Shown here: piece after piece, positions 1 to 7,857 of the stretch
How positions within the stretch are numbered: the first letter of the stretch is position 1
Layout: each line of letters opens with the position of its first letter
Assembly: GCA_028688275.1 (NCBI GenBank)
Contig: JAQTYN010000039.1
Span: 1-32,243, forward strand
Source of the DNA: Gallionella sp.
Lineage (GTDB): Bacteria; Pseudomonadota; Gammaproteobacteria; Burkholderiales; Gallionellaceae
DNA length: 32,243 bases
Reading direction: 5' to 3'
Made by a program: the position numbers and the translations under genes
The notes under the pieces: generated by a model
Database searches by the model: none
What the model saw: only the letters and a program-made list of their open reading frames with translations
Told to the model about the DNA's origin: nothing

Positions 1-124
1 GCCTTTGTGTATCGGTTTGAACCGTGCCATGCCGCCTCCACCTTTGTTTTATCGCGTAGTGAAATTATGGCAGATCGCGGGGCGATTTTCTGGGGAAATT
101 TGGGTTTTTCTACAGCCTCAACGA

Positions 125-1339
125 TTACCAGCCCGATTCGCGTTCGGGGGTTGCGGTGATCTTATGAATACTCAGATCTGCACCATTGAATTCTTCTTCA
201 GCATCTAAACGGATGCCGATTGTCTTCTTGAGCGCGCCATAAACCAAATAGCCACCAATAAATGCAATCGCCACCCCCAATGTCGTGCCTAGTAGTTGCG
301 ACATAAAGCTGATCCCCGCTTCGCCGTTCCCCGTACCACCTAAGGCTTTTAAACCAAAAATCCCAGCAGCAATCCCGCCCCATGCGCCACACAGCCCGTG
401 CAAAGGCCATACGCCCAGCACATCGTCAATTTTCCAGCGATTTTGGGTCAGGGTAAACATCACCACAAACAACGCACCCGCCACCCCACCCACTACCAAC
501 GCACCCAATGGGTGCATCAGATCAGAACCTGCACACACCGCGACCAAGCCAGCTAAAGGGCCGTTATGCAAGAAGCCAGGATCGTTTTTGCCCAACCATA
601 GCGCAGTCAACGTACCACCCACCATCGCCATCAAGGAATTTACCGCAACCAAGCCGCTAATTGCGTTAATCGTTTGTGCCGACATCACGTTAAAACCAAA
701 CCAACCCACGGTCAGAATCCACGCGCCCAATGCTAAAAATGGAATGCTGGAGGGAGGATGAGCCGAAATGCGCCCTTCTTTGTTATAACGACCACGACGT
801 GCGCCCAGCAAAATAACCGCCGCCAGCCCAATCCAACCACCCACGGCATGTACCACCACCGAGCCTGCAAAGTCGTGGAACTCCGCGCCAAACGTGCCTT
901 TGAACCAGTCCTGAATGCCAAAGCGATGGTTCCATGCAATGCCTTCAAAAAAGGGATAAATGAAACCTACCAACATAAAAGTCGCAATCATCTGGGGATT
1001 GAACTTGGCACGCTCCGCAATCCCACCCGACACAATCGCGGGTATGGCGGCCGCAAAGGTTAACAAGAAGAAAAATTTAACCAGTTCGTAGCCACTCTTA
1101 GCCACCAAATTTTCCGCACCCGTGAAGAAATTGATGCCATAAGCGATGGTGTAGCCAATGAAAAAATATGCGAGGGTGGAAATGGCGAAGTCAGTGAGAA
1201 TTTTGACCAGCGCGTTGACTTGGTTTTTCTTACGCACCGTGCCCAGCTCTAAAAACGCAAAACCCGCGTGCATGGCAAGCACCATAATCGCGCCTAATAA
1301 AATAAATAGGGTGTTATTGCTGACAATCAGCTCTTCCAT
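125..1339 (-). CDS. amtB: Ammonium transporter (Amt/MEP/Rh family)
   Basis: Inner-membrane channel for ammonium uptake, about 404 residues and 11 hydrophobic segments. Family signatures are present: the DFAGSVVVHAVGG segment, with the first pore histidine at about H164, and the second twin-histidine region WPLHGLCGAWGG with H314. I chose the ATG at 1339 because GGAGAG stands just before it and the protein then begins MEELIVSNN. A start at 1402 would add 21 residues unlike the family and would run into the sigma-54 promoter. There is no cleavable signal peptide. No glnK gene adjoins it, although amtB and glnK are usually paired; a partner may lie beyond the window edge or elsewhere. The promoter sequence (separate entries) indicates nitrogen-limitation control. 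Confidence 0.95.
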   Translation of the reverse strand: MEELIVSNNTLFILLGAIMVLAMHAGFAFLELGTVRKKNQVNALVKILTDFAISTLAYFFIGYTIAYGINFFTGAENLVAKSGYELVKFFFLLTFAAAIPAIVSGGIAERAKFNPQMIATFMLVGFIYPFFEGIAWNHRFGIQDWFKGTFGAEFHDFAGSVVVHAVGGWIGLAAVILLGARRGRYNKEGRISAHPPSSIPFLALGAWILTVGWFGFNVMSAQTINAISGLVAVNSLMAMVGGTLTALWLGKNDPGFLHNGPLAGLVAVCAGSDLMHPLGALVVGGVAGALFVVMFTLTQNRWKIDDVLGVWPLHGLCGAWGGIAAGIFGLKALGGTGNGEAGISFMSQLLGTTLGVAIAFIGGYLVYGALKKTIGIRLDAEEEFNGADLSIHKITATPERESGW

Positions 1340-1374
1340 ACTGCTCTCCAAAATAGTGCAAAAACGCGATAGTA

Positions 1375-1390
1375 AGCAAGAGCCGTTCCA
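1375..1390 (-). promoter_or_regulatory. Sigma-54 (-24/-12) promoter of amtB
   Basis: Read on the minus strand the sequence is TGGAACGGCTCTTGCT. It has the invariant GG, ten bases, then GC, and differs from the consensus TGGCACG-N4-TTGCW at one position. It lies 36 bases before the chosen amtB start, the right place for transcription to begin around 1363. Sigma-54 promoters need an activator, and an NtrC-type site lies upstream. Confidence 0.8.
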
Positions 1391-1494
1391 TATTTTCAAC
1401 ACTATGATTTAATGCAAATTAAAATTAAAGCATGCGTGAACTTCGCGATGAAATATCCATATTGGTGCATTTCAATTTAAGGCGCACCAAATTG

Positions 1495-1512
1495 TCGCAC
1501 CAACTAGGTGCA
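1495..1512 (-). promoter_or_regulatory. NtrC-type activator site upstream of amtB
   Basis: The minus-strand sequence TGCACCTAGTTGGTGCGA matches the NtrC dyad pattern GCACY-N5-TGGTGC. It sits about 110 bases upstream of the sigma-54 promoter, a normal enhancer distance. A second, half-conserved site (TTGGTGCGC on the minus strand) lies at 1481-1492 and another half site (TTGGTGCA on the plus strand) at 1462-1469. This suggests a small cluster of binding sites. Confidence 0.65.
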
Positions 1513-1690
1513 TCTTGTATAGGGACATTGGATATGATCAACCGTGACGCTCTAATCCTTTTACCGATTACTCAAAACATACCCAACCGCCAATCCTCTC
1601 CCCCAAACGTAGATGAGTGGCGAACATTACCGACATCTACACCCAAAGCTGTTCCAAAATAATTAGACTGCCAAAGTAAAACAACTACAA

Positions 1691-1728
1691 ACAAAAAACC
1701 CGCTAGATCATTGGGATTTAGCGGGTTT
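1691..1728 (-). terminator. Rho-independent terminator of tRNA-Ser
   Basis: A perfect 10-bp stem (AAACCCGCTA pairing with TAGCGGGTTT, positions 1696-1705 and 1719-1728) closes a 13-base loop. On the minus strand it runs into a T-rich tail at 1698-1691. It lies 38 bases beyond the 3' end of the tRNA gene. Confidence 0.85.
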
Positions 1729-1765
1729 GCTGTACGCCCTGCTTGTACAGGGAAAAACGGATGGC

Positions 1766-1857
1766 TGGCGGAGAGGGGGGGATTCGAACCCCCGATACGG
1801 GGTTACCGTATGCCTGATTTCGAGTCAGGTACATTCAACCAGCTCTGCCACCTCTCC
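1766..1857 (-). tRNA. tRNA-Ser (anticodon CGA)
   Basis: 92-nt class II tRNA. The acceptor arms GGAGAGG (1851-1857) and CCTCTCC (1770-1776) pair fully, followed by the discriminator G and an encoded CCA. The anticodon stem-loop CTGACTCGAAATCAG places CGA at 34-36, decoding UCG. The T-arm carries GGTTCGAATCC. A long variable arm (CATACGGTAACCCCGTAT) is typical of serine tRNAs. A -10-like TAGAAT (1871-1876) lies 14 bases upstream. Confidence 0.97.
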
Positions 1858-2042
1858 GTGCTGCGGCACGATTCTACCAGCAAGCGGCCGACAATGCAGC
1901 AACTTCGCAGCATGCGTTCGCCCAAACAGTGATGCCCAAGCATTGACAATGATCGACAAAATGCTGCTTTTAGCAGAAAATCTGCCCCCATCAACTGTTG
2001 GCATGTGAGTAAATGCTAGATTGATCTGTTAAGGAGAAGTAA

Positions 2043-2537
2043 ATGGAATGGTCTGCTGTGCGCCCGTTAGTCATGGTTGTAGATGATGTCGATGAAAATT
2101 TGATGGTGATAGAAGCAATTTTGGGCGATCAATATGACCTGAAATTCTTCAGCGACTCAAGAGATGCGCTACATTATGCGTACACGCACACCCCCGATCT
2201 GATACTGCTTGACGTGATGATGCCCATCATTGATGGCTATGAGGTTTGTCGGCAATTAAAAGTGAATGCCCATCTCGTCGATGTCCCCGTCATTTTTATC
2301 ACCTCTAAAAATAACGTAGAAGACGAAGAAATGGGGTTTTCGGTGGGTGCATCAGATTTTATCCACAAACCCATTAGTGCCCCCATCGTTACGGCGCGGG
2401 TCAAGACCCATCTCAAAATCAAATTTATGCTCGACTACCTGAAATACGAAAACCTAAATTTAAGGGCAAATGCCAATCAAACCTCCTCCGAACTGTTTGC
2501 GTTGAGAGAATTTATTCAGAGCAGTTTGAACAGGTGA
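2043..2537 (+). CDS. Single-domain response regulator (CheY-like receiver)
   Basis: A 164-residue cytoplasmic protein that is one receiver domain plus a short helical tail, with no DNA-binding or enzymatic output domain. The acidic pocket is D14-D15, the phosphoacceptor is D57 in LLDVMMP, the switch residue is T87 (IFITS), and the conserved lysine is K109 (HKP). AAGGAGAAG precedes the ATG closely. No histidine kinase is nearby, so its partner is unknown. The tail after residue 125 (YLKYENLNLRANANQT) is predicted helical and could be a coiled coil. It is followed 128 bases later by the IDO-cytochrome b5 gene, which seems to have its own promoter, so a shared function is only suggested by adjacency. 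Confidence 0.9.
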   Translation: MEWSAVRPLVMVVDDVDENLMVIEAILGDQYDLKFFSDSRDALHYAYTHTPDLILLDVMMPIIDGYEVCRQLKVNAHLVDVPVIFITSKNNVEDEEMGFSVGASDFIHKPISAPIVTARVKTHLKIKFMLDYLKYENLNLRANANQTSSELFALREFIQSSLNR

Positions 2538-2554
2538 TAGTGAAAAGATATAAT
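2526..2554 (+). promoter_or_regulatory. Probable sigma-70 promoter of the IDO-cytochrome b5 gene
   Basis: TTGAAC (2526-2531), a 17-base spacer and a perfect TATAAT (2549-2554). The -35 lies in the last codons of the response regulator gene. It would give a leader of roughly 105 bases before the ATG at 2666, so the fusion gene could be expressed independently of the regulator. Confidence 0.6.
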
Positions 2555-2665
2555 TTAAAATCAATGGGATGATGATCAAATCCGTTGGCAAGTACGACTA
2601 ACATCGGCGCAACGTCACTTATTTTGGCTATACGCAACATCAACGCTAACGGAGAAGAAAATGCC

Positions 2666-4789
2666 ATGACACACCAAAATGCCAAATCGCCTCTCAGAGC
2701 ATTTATAAAGCAGATCGAAACTGAAGCAATTTACGATGGGCATCTAAGTCTTGAGTATGGTTTTCTACCCGCACGAGTCCCCCAAAAGACCCTTCCAGCT
2801 ACATTTAAACCATGGGAGGACTTTGCAGAAAAAATTCAGGATTTTCTCTTTGTGGCGAACCCGCAGTCGGTGCTTGAGCAAATGCCGCTGCTTCAAGCTG
2901 AGCAGTTAGAGGACGAGTATCTTCCTTACGCCGCGACCTTGCTCAGTTTGTTGGCACATGCTTATTGGCGTCTCGGGAATTCCTATTACATTTTAAGAAT
3001 GAGCATGGTTTCGGCGTACCTGCCTGAATCTATATTAACGCCATGGAAAATCATCAATTGCCGTCTTGGACGGTTCAATGACAAAGTGAGCTTACCATTT
3101 CAAAATGCCTACGACCTGTTTCTGAACAATTGGAAATTTATTGATCAGGATCGTTTGGTAAACCCTGATGGTAGCTATGATAGAGATCAGTTAATCATAG
3201 AAAATTTGGAACCGCTGATCCCCTCTTTTGGAAACGAAGCCGAAAGGGTGTTTTATATGTCCTTCGTCGAGATGCATCTATATGCCTCAAAGATGATTAT
3301 GCCAATAACGCGTCTTCAGGATGGCATATTGAGTGATGATTTTAAAATAGTTTGCCGAGAACTAGATGAAATCACAGAGCAGGTTAAACTGTGTACGAAA
3401 GCCTTCCAGAAAATATCTCCTCACCCTAGCTCGCCGACTTATTGCGACCCAGTGCTTTGGGCTAAAACCGTCGGCATCATGGGGGTACCCCACGACACAT
3501 ATCCTCAAGGAGGAACGTCTGGGACAGCTACGCCGCTGATGCACACATTAGACGCGCTATTAGAGCGCACCAAGCTTACCTCAACATATGGTCAATATGT
3601 TCAAAATGAGAGCCTGCCAAAATTACCATCGTATTTAATCGATTATGTGATGGCGATTCGCAAGGTCTCCATTAACGAATATCTCAAGCAAAAAGAAGGC
3701 TCAGTAGCTGAAACGGAGCTTAATCGGAGTTACCAAGCTCTCGTGGAAGCATATGCTGGCGAAAATGGTTTTCTGGGGGTGCATATCGGTAAAATCATGA
3801 ACTACCTCGCCACGGGTACGCTGGTAGGTCGCAACGAATCAACTAGTGGTCATGAACGGTATATCTATCGAAAAACATGGGAAGAGGTTGCGCAAGATTT
3901 GGAGCAATCCCGCATAGAAAGAATTATGCATAATGCTGGCAGGGTAATCAGGAATACCGAAGAGCTGACCGAACATAACACCGATATCATTCTGAAGACA
4001 TGGACAAGAGCAGAGGTTGCATGCCATCGTTTTGAAGACGATTTATGGATCATCATTGGCAATAAAGTATTTGATTTAACTAGCTTTATAAAACATCATA
4101 AGGGAGGATTCTATTTGCTGACAGCCTATGCTGGGAATGATGTATCGCGATTTTTTGCATATGTGCAAAATCATAAGCTCATTGCCAATAACAAATTTCT
4201 CAAAGGTGAACTTGTTGAATCCGAGTTGCATGGGGAGCAAAAGGATCAGCATCAGCTATGGCACGCCCTACTTGACGATATTCTACTGATAGGCGGCATT
4301 ATAAAAATTCAATACGGACATACATTCTCAAGTGAAAGCAGAGAACAAGCGAATCAGTATTCGCTTGTTCTTGCTGGAAGTGCACATCACCATTTTGTAA
4401 ATGAACATTTGTATCAGGTGGTGACTCATTTAGAAAGGATCGCTGCATCAGTGAGCTCACCGTTGGTTTGCGCATTTAAAGCGATCTTGGATTCAGAAGC
4501 GTATATAACGTTAAGTCGTGTCGAAAATTGTAATCTTACTGATTTTAAGACTGCAAAAGTCAGTACAAACCAGTCAGATCAGCTAGCACAAGAAAACCAT
4601 AAAGAAGAGCGGCTCCAAAGAATGCATGGGTTTCGCGCATTGGATACGAATCTTATCGAAAGGATGATCGACACAACCATCGAAACCATGAGGGGGACAG
4701 AAGCTAAAGAACTACCTGAGTTCTATCGGCATCAATTGACCGTTTTATACGGGGTTATTGAGTTGTATGTGAAAGGACTGGCGAAATAA
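2666..4789 (+). CDS. Indoleamine 2,3-dioxygenase-like / cytochrome b5 fusion protein
   Basis: About 707 residues. Residues ~20-430 resemble the IDO family: VSLPFQNAYDLFLNNWK resembles the IDO small-to-large domain junction, GGTSGTATPLMHTLDALL matches the AGGSAGQSS...DVLL region, and H373 in GFLGVHIGKIMNYL fits the proximal heme ligand. Residues ~450-520 are a cytochrome b5 domain with axial histidines H478 (HKGG, for the usual HPGG) and H503, ending KGELVE. Residues ~525-707 are probably helical and I do not recognise them. By eye, the Trp-carboxylate arginine of human IDO1 (R231) aligns with W265 and F226 with a cysteine, so the substrate may not be tryptophan. ATG 2666 has GGAG nine bases upstream; a TTG at 2585 would add 27 poorly conserved residues. 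The gene is AT-rich relative to its neighbours. No pathway genes adjoin it. Confidence 0.8.
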   Translation: MTHQNAKSPLRAFIKQIETEAIYDGHLSLEYGFLPARVPQKTLPATFKPWEDFAEKIQDFLFVANPQSVLEQMPLLQAEQLEDEYLPYAATLLSLLAHAYWRLGNSYYILRMSMVSAYLPESILTPWKIINCRLGRFNDKVSLPFQNAYDLFLNNWKFIDQDRLVNPDGSYDRDQLIIENLEPLIPSFGNEAERVFYMSFVEMHLYASKMIMPITRLQDGILSDDFKIVCRELDEITEQVKLCTKAFQKISPHPSSPTYCDPVLWAKTVGIMGVPHDTYPQGGTSGTATPLMHTLDALLERTKLTSTYGQYVQNESLPKLPSYLIDYVMAIRKVSINEYLKQKEGSVAETELNRSYQALVEAYAGENGFLGVHIGKIMNYLATGTLVGRNESTSGHERYIYRKTWEEVAQDLEQSRIERIMHNAGRVIRNTEELTEHNTDIILKTWTRAEVACHRFEDDLWIIIGNKVFDLTSFIKHHKGGFYLLTAYAGNDVSRFFAYVQNHKLIANNKFLKGELVESELHGEQKDQHQLWHALLDDILLIGGIIKIQYGHTFSSESREQANQYSLVLAGSAHHHFVNEHLYQVVTHLERIAASVSSPLVCAFKAILDSEAYITLSRVENCNLTDFKTAKVSTNQSDQLAQENHKEERLQRMHGFRALDTNLIERMIDTTIETMRGTEAKELPEFYRHQLTVLYGVIELYVKGLAK

Positions 4790-4908
4790 TATTAAAAATT
4801 GGGGCGAAAAGGATAGGCTGATTTATTCGTCATTCCTGCACAGGTTTGAATATAGTTTGTTGATATAAAAAGTATTATTCTGTCCTATGTAAAATGCAGT
4901 GGGTAATA

Positions 4909-5733
4909 CTACACCTCAAGTTTTTGACACCGCCCACAATAAAAACTCGCCCGTTGTCCTTGTTTTATATGCAGTATTTTCTCGCCACAGATTCGGCAAG
5001 GTTCGCCGTTTCGTCCATAGACCCAGTAGCTTTGTTGAAAATAGCCCGCTTGTCCTGTCGCGCTGACGAAGTCGCGTAGGGTGCTGCCGCCTTGTTGGAT
5101 GGATTCGGTGAGGGTGGCGCGGATTTCTTCAACGAGGCGGGTGCAGTCTGCGAAAGTGAGTTGTTTGGCGGGGCGTAGTGGGTGGATGTTGGCGCGGAAT
5201 AGGGATTCGTTGGCGTAGATGTTGCCTACGCCAACCACGAGGTGGTGATCCATGATGAGCTGTTTGATGGGGGTGTTGCGTGCGCGCGTGCCTTGGTAGA
5301 GGAAGTCGGCATCGAAGGCGGGTTCTAGCGGTTCAACGCCGAGTTTGGCGAGTAGCGGGTGAGTATGCACTTCGCCTGTGTGCCATAACACTGCGCCAAA
5401 TCGGCGCGGGTCGCGCAGGCGCATACGTTTGCCGTTGGTCAAAATCAAGTCAAAATGATCGTGCTTTTCAGGTGGGGTGTCGTCGAGCAAAATGCGTAAA
5501 CTGCCTGACATACCGAGGTGCAAAATCAGCGTACCTGTGTCGCAAGTCATCAGCAAATACTTGGCGCGGCGGGTGAGACGATGGACAGTTTGCTGCGGCA
5601 AAATTTGTATCAGCTCGGCAGGGATCTCCCAGCGCAAACGCGGTTGGCGAATAATGACGGCGGCGATGGTCTCGCCCTCTAAATGCGGCGCAAGTCCCCG
5701 AAGCGTGGTTTCAACTTCGGGTAATTCAGGCAC
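4909..5733 (-). CDS. mutM: Formamidopyrimidine-DNA glycosylase (Fpg/MutM)
   Basis: Base-excision repair glycosylase/AP lyase for 8-oxoguanine and formamidopyrimidines, 274 residues, the usual length. The mature N-terminus PELPEVE supplies the catalytic Pro2 and Glu3. RRAKYLL carries the conserved lysine, GVGNIYANE the helix-two-turn-helix region, and CRICG...FYCGRCQ at the C-terminus forms the four-cysteine zinc finger. The start is GTG (5733), and the reading frame overlaps the end of the upstream gldG-like gene by 8 bases, suggesting translational coupling. The usual NQRVVGVGN is HHLVVGVGN here, a mild variation. It converges with the IDO-cytochrome b5 gene, with no clear terminator in the 119-base gap. 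Confidence 0.96.
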   Translation of the reverse strand: MPELPEVETTLRGLAPHLEGETIAAVIIRQPRLRWEIPAELIQILPQQTVHRLTRRAKYLLMTCDTGTLILHLGMSGSLRILLDDTPPEKHDHFDLILTNGKRMRLRDPRRFGAVLWHTGEVHTHPLLAKLGVEPLEPAFDADFLYQGTRARNTPIKQLIMDHHLVVGVGNIYANESLFRANIHPLRPAKQLTFADCTRLVEEIRATLTESIQQGGSTLRDFVSATGQAGYFQQSYWVYGRNGEPCRICGEKILHIKQGQRASFYCGRCQKLEV

Positions 5734-7063
5734 GACGGCGTTTCCACCACAGATAACCGCCCCACCCTGCCAACATCAACGGCAGCGCGACTAAGAAGGT
5801 CAGGCTGATGCCGACCAGTTGCTTCTCGCTGAGCTCCAGTTTTGTGTCTTTGCTGGCACGAGGGTGCAGGGTAATCATTCGTTCGTCGTTGGACAGCCAG
5901 TTCAGCATATTCAAGCCCAGTGTGACGTTGCCGCCATTGCCCGCGAAGCTATTCGCCAAAAACTCGCCGCTGCCTACAACCACGATGCGCTGATCACGGT
6001 CGTTGACGGTGCGTTGCAAGGCGGCGGCAATCGTCACAGGGCCTTTGGTGTCGTTGCGTTTATCAAAGTCAAATTTGCCCAGCAAGGCGGTTTGGCTAAC
6101 CCAACCACGGGGGGCGACTTCGACCAAGGTTTTCCAACCTGCATGTTCATTCCACAACAGCGGGCGTGCCGAGGGGAACGCGGTAATCAAATCAAAACTT
6201 TGGGTAATGGGATGTGGCGTGTAGCTCGCGCCCAACGCCCATGTCACAGGCGCGCGCATCTCTTGCGCAGCGGGGTCAACCACAATCCCTGTGGGCAAAA
6301 TTAAGCCCAGTTTTTCTGCTAAGGGTTCTAGTCCATGCAAGGCTTCTGCATCGACCAACCACAATAAATTGCCCCCTTTTTCGACATAGCGCAGCAGCTT
6401 GTCCACCTCACCTGCCATCAAATCCAATTGTGGCTGCGTGATGACTAACACGCTGATATTTTGGGGAATATCGGGTGCAATCGCTAAATTCAGGCCGCTG
6501 ATTTTAAATCCATTTTGTTTTAACTTCGCACCAAACGGATTTCCCAAATCAAAGTTCGCCACGCCATCTAATTTACGCTCGCCGTGCCCGTCCAGATACA
6601 TCACCGTTTGAGTGCTACTGCGCGCCAAACGCATCAACGTGTTGGTCAATAACGGCTCATTCAACTTGGTTAAATGTTCACTGCGTCCCGCGTACTCAAT
6701 AATCATTTCGCCATTTAATTGGATATGTGCGGCACGGGCTTTATCAGATTCTTTTTCGGGATCGATAAAGGTGAGTTTGATATCGGATTTGTAGCGTTGA
6801 TACAGAGAGAAAAAATCTCGGATGATTTTACGGAGGTCGCCATGTTGCGCATCTTGCTCCGTGGCATAAACGGTCACCTTCACCACGCCCGTGAGCGTGT
6901 TCAATACATCCACACTGGCAGGTTCTAAGCTATTCATCCCGACAAATGTTACATCGCGCTGCACGGGATAACGATAGGCGAGGTAGCCCAATCCGCCAAC
7001 AATGGATAGTAATAACAAAATAAACAATAACTTGCGAAAAACATGACGCCATTGACGAGACAT
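5726..7063 (-). CDS. GldG-like membrane protein (ABC-transporter auxiliary family)
   Basis: 445 residues with a membrane segment near residues 10-30, a large extracytoplasmic region and a second membrane segment close to the C-terminus (about 420-440), followed by WWKRRRA. The pattern (VKVTVYATEQ..., YLDGHGERKL, LVITQPQLDL...EVDKLLRYVEKGGNLLWLVD) is that of the GldG/ABC_transp_aux family. That family normally sits beside an ABC ATPase and a permease (GldA/GldF type). Neither partner is present next to it; instead it is coupled to mutM by an 8-base overlap. The role is therefore uncertain: a subunit of a transporter encoded elsewhere, or an orphan. Confidence 0.8.
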   Translation of the reverse strand: MSRQWRHVFRKLLFILLLLSIVGGLGYLAYRYPVQRDVTFVGMNSLEPASVDVLNTLTGVVKVTVYATEQDAQHGDLRKIIRDFFSLYQRYKSDIKLTFIDPEKESDKARAAHIQLNGEMIIEYAGRSEHLTKLNEPLLTNTLMRLARSSTQTVMYLDGHGERKLDGVANFDLGNPFGAKLKQNGFKISGLNLAIAPDIPQNISVLVITQPQLDLMAGEVDKLLRYVEKGGNLLWLVDAEALHGLEPLAEKLGLILPTGIVVDPAAQEMRAPVTWALGASYTPHPITQSFDLITAFPSARPLLWNEHAGWKTLVEVAPRGWVSQTALLGKFDFDKRNDTKGPVTIAAALQRTVNDRDQRIVVVGSGEFLANSFAGNGGNVTLGLNMLNWLSNDERMITLHPRASKDTKLELSEKQLVGISLTFLVALPLMLAGWGGYLWWKRRRA

Positions 7064-7095
7064 AAAATGCTTCCTGTGTGATGGGGCGAGTTGTA

Positions 7096-7401
7096 TCAGA
7101 CTGTTTTTGCTAAAAACGCTTCGGTCGCAGGTGCGCGTTCGGCTCGGCGAATGTGTAGCACTTCAACTTCCTGACGCACGCGATAAAAAACCAAAAAATC
7201 GCCTCCGACCACCACCCTGCGGCGAATGTCGGGGGCGAGTTCATATTGTGGCGCGATATAAGGATTTTCGGCGAGTGATAAAACATCTTGTTTGATACGA
7301 GCCAACATGCTGCGCGCCAAGACTTGCCCGTCCAACGCACGATAATATTGGTCATATTCCCATAAATCCGCACGCGCTTGGTCAAGCAAATTAACCCGCA
7401 T
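7096..7401 (-). CDS. ParE/RelE-family toxin
   Basis: 101-residue basic protein of the type II toxin fold. Recognisable features are the N-terminal helix LLDQARADLWEYDQYYRALDG, the central SLAENPYIAPQYELAPDIRRRVVVGGDFLVFYRV and the final strand EVLHIRRAER. ParE members poison gyrase and RelE members cleave mRNA; the sequence alone does not decide between them. The start is the ATG at 7401; an upstream TTG at 7422 is less likely. The gene overlaps the end of the preceding antitoxin gene by 11 bases, the normal antitoxin-toxin order with coupled translation. Confidence 0.85.
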   Translation of the reverse strand: MRVNLLDQARADLWEYDQYYRALDGQVLARSMLARIKQDVLSLAENPYIAPQYELAPDIRRRVVVGGDFLVFYRVRQEVEVLHIRRAERAPATEAFLAKTV

Positions 7402-7810
7402 CGCGTGCTTCCAACTCGGCAAATACTACCGCCGCGTCATGCCATAAGGCATTCGGCGCGTCTGCCAAAGCGATTCTTGTATCTAACACCTGTTTTAAAT
7501 CAGCGGCTTCATGTTTTTGACGCATCGCTGCTGCACGGTCAGGGCGCGTTTGCCTGCCCGCTGCGTCGGGTTGCCAATCCTGCAAAGAATACTGCCCGCC
7601 CGACAACCCCAATTCGCGCACAATTTCAAACGCTTTAATCGGGTTCACAAAACACCGCACTTTTTTTGAAACAGCCGCAATCAACATCGCCGAACCATTG
7701 CGCGTTTCAAATTCCAAAGCAAACACACTCCCCACAGGGCGCAAGTTAGCCGATAACACGCCCCCCGCAGCAGCTGCCGAGCGCGCTTGGTCTATCGTTA
7801 AGGTTTTCAT
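7391..7810 (-). CDS. Antitoxin of ParE-type module (ParC-like family)
   Basis: 139 residues, directly upstream of and overlapping the toxin gene. The N-terminal two thirds (MKTLTIDQARSAAAAGG... FALEFETRNGSAMLIAAVSKKVRCF, then AFEIVRELGLSGGQYSLQDWQPD) form a compact beta-rich domain. The segment RPDRAAAMRQKHEAADL then begins a helical C-terminus, expected to wrap the toxin. I recognise the pattern from partition-associated ParC-like antitoxins paired with ParE, but have not aligned it. It presumably neutralises the 101-residue toxin and represses its own promoter, which contains a perfect inverted repeat. Confidence 0.75.
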   Translation of the reverse strand: MKTLTIDQARSAAAAGGVLSANLRPVGSVFALEFETRNGSAMLIAAVSKKVRCFVNPIKAFEIVRELGLSGGQYSLQDWQPDAAGRQTRPDRAAAMRQKHEAADLKQVLDTRIALADAPNALWHDAAVVFAELEARDAG

Positions 7811-7817
7811 TGATATT

Positions 7818-7848
7818 TTATAATAGAAAATAACACGTTCTATTATAA
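7818..7848 (-). promoter_or_regulatory. Operator-like perfect palindrome at the toxin-antitoxin promoter
   Basis: Two 11-base arms, TTATAATAGAA and TTCTATTATAA (7818-7828 and 7838-7848), are exact inverted copies separated by 9 bases, with arm centres 20 bases (two helical turns) apart. The antitoxin ATG is at 7810, so the palindrome lies within its leader. The distal arm contains a TATAAT hexamer on the minus strand (7842-7847), so bound repressor would cover the promoter. Autorepression by the antitoxin or the TA complex is the likely use. Confidence 0.7.
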
Positions 7849-7857
7849 ATCATAAAA

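Noticed and set aside
285..761. 158-residue plus-strand open frame rich in proline and alanine
   Set aside because: It is the antisense shadow of the amtB coding sequence, with composition expected from GC-rich reverse reading.
1432..1662. 76-residue plus-strand open frame beginning MRELRDEI
   Set aside because: It overlaps the NtrC-type sites upstream of amtB, has no ribosome site and resembles no family; the sequence is better explained as regulatory DNA.
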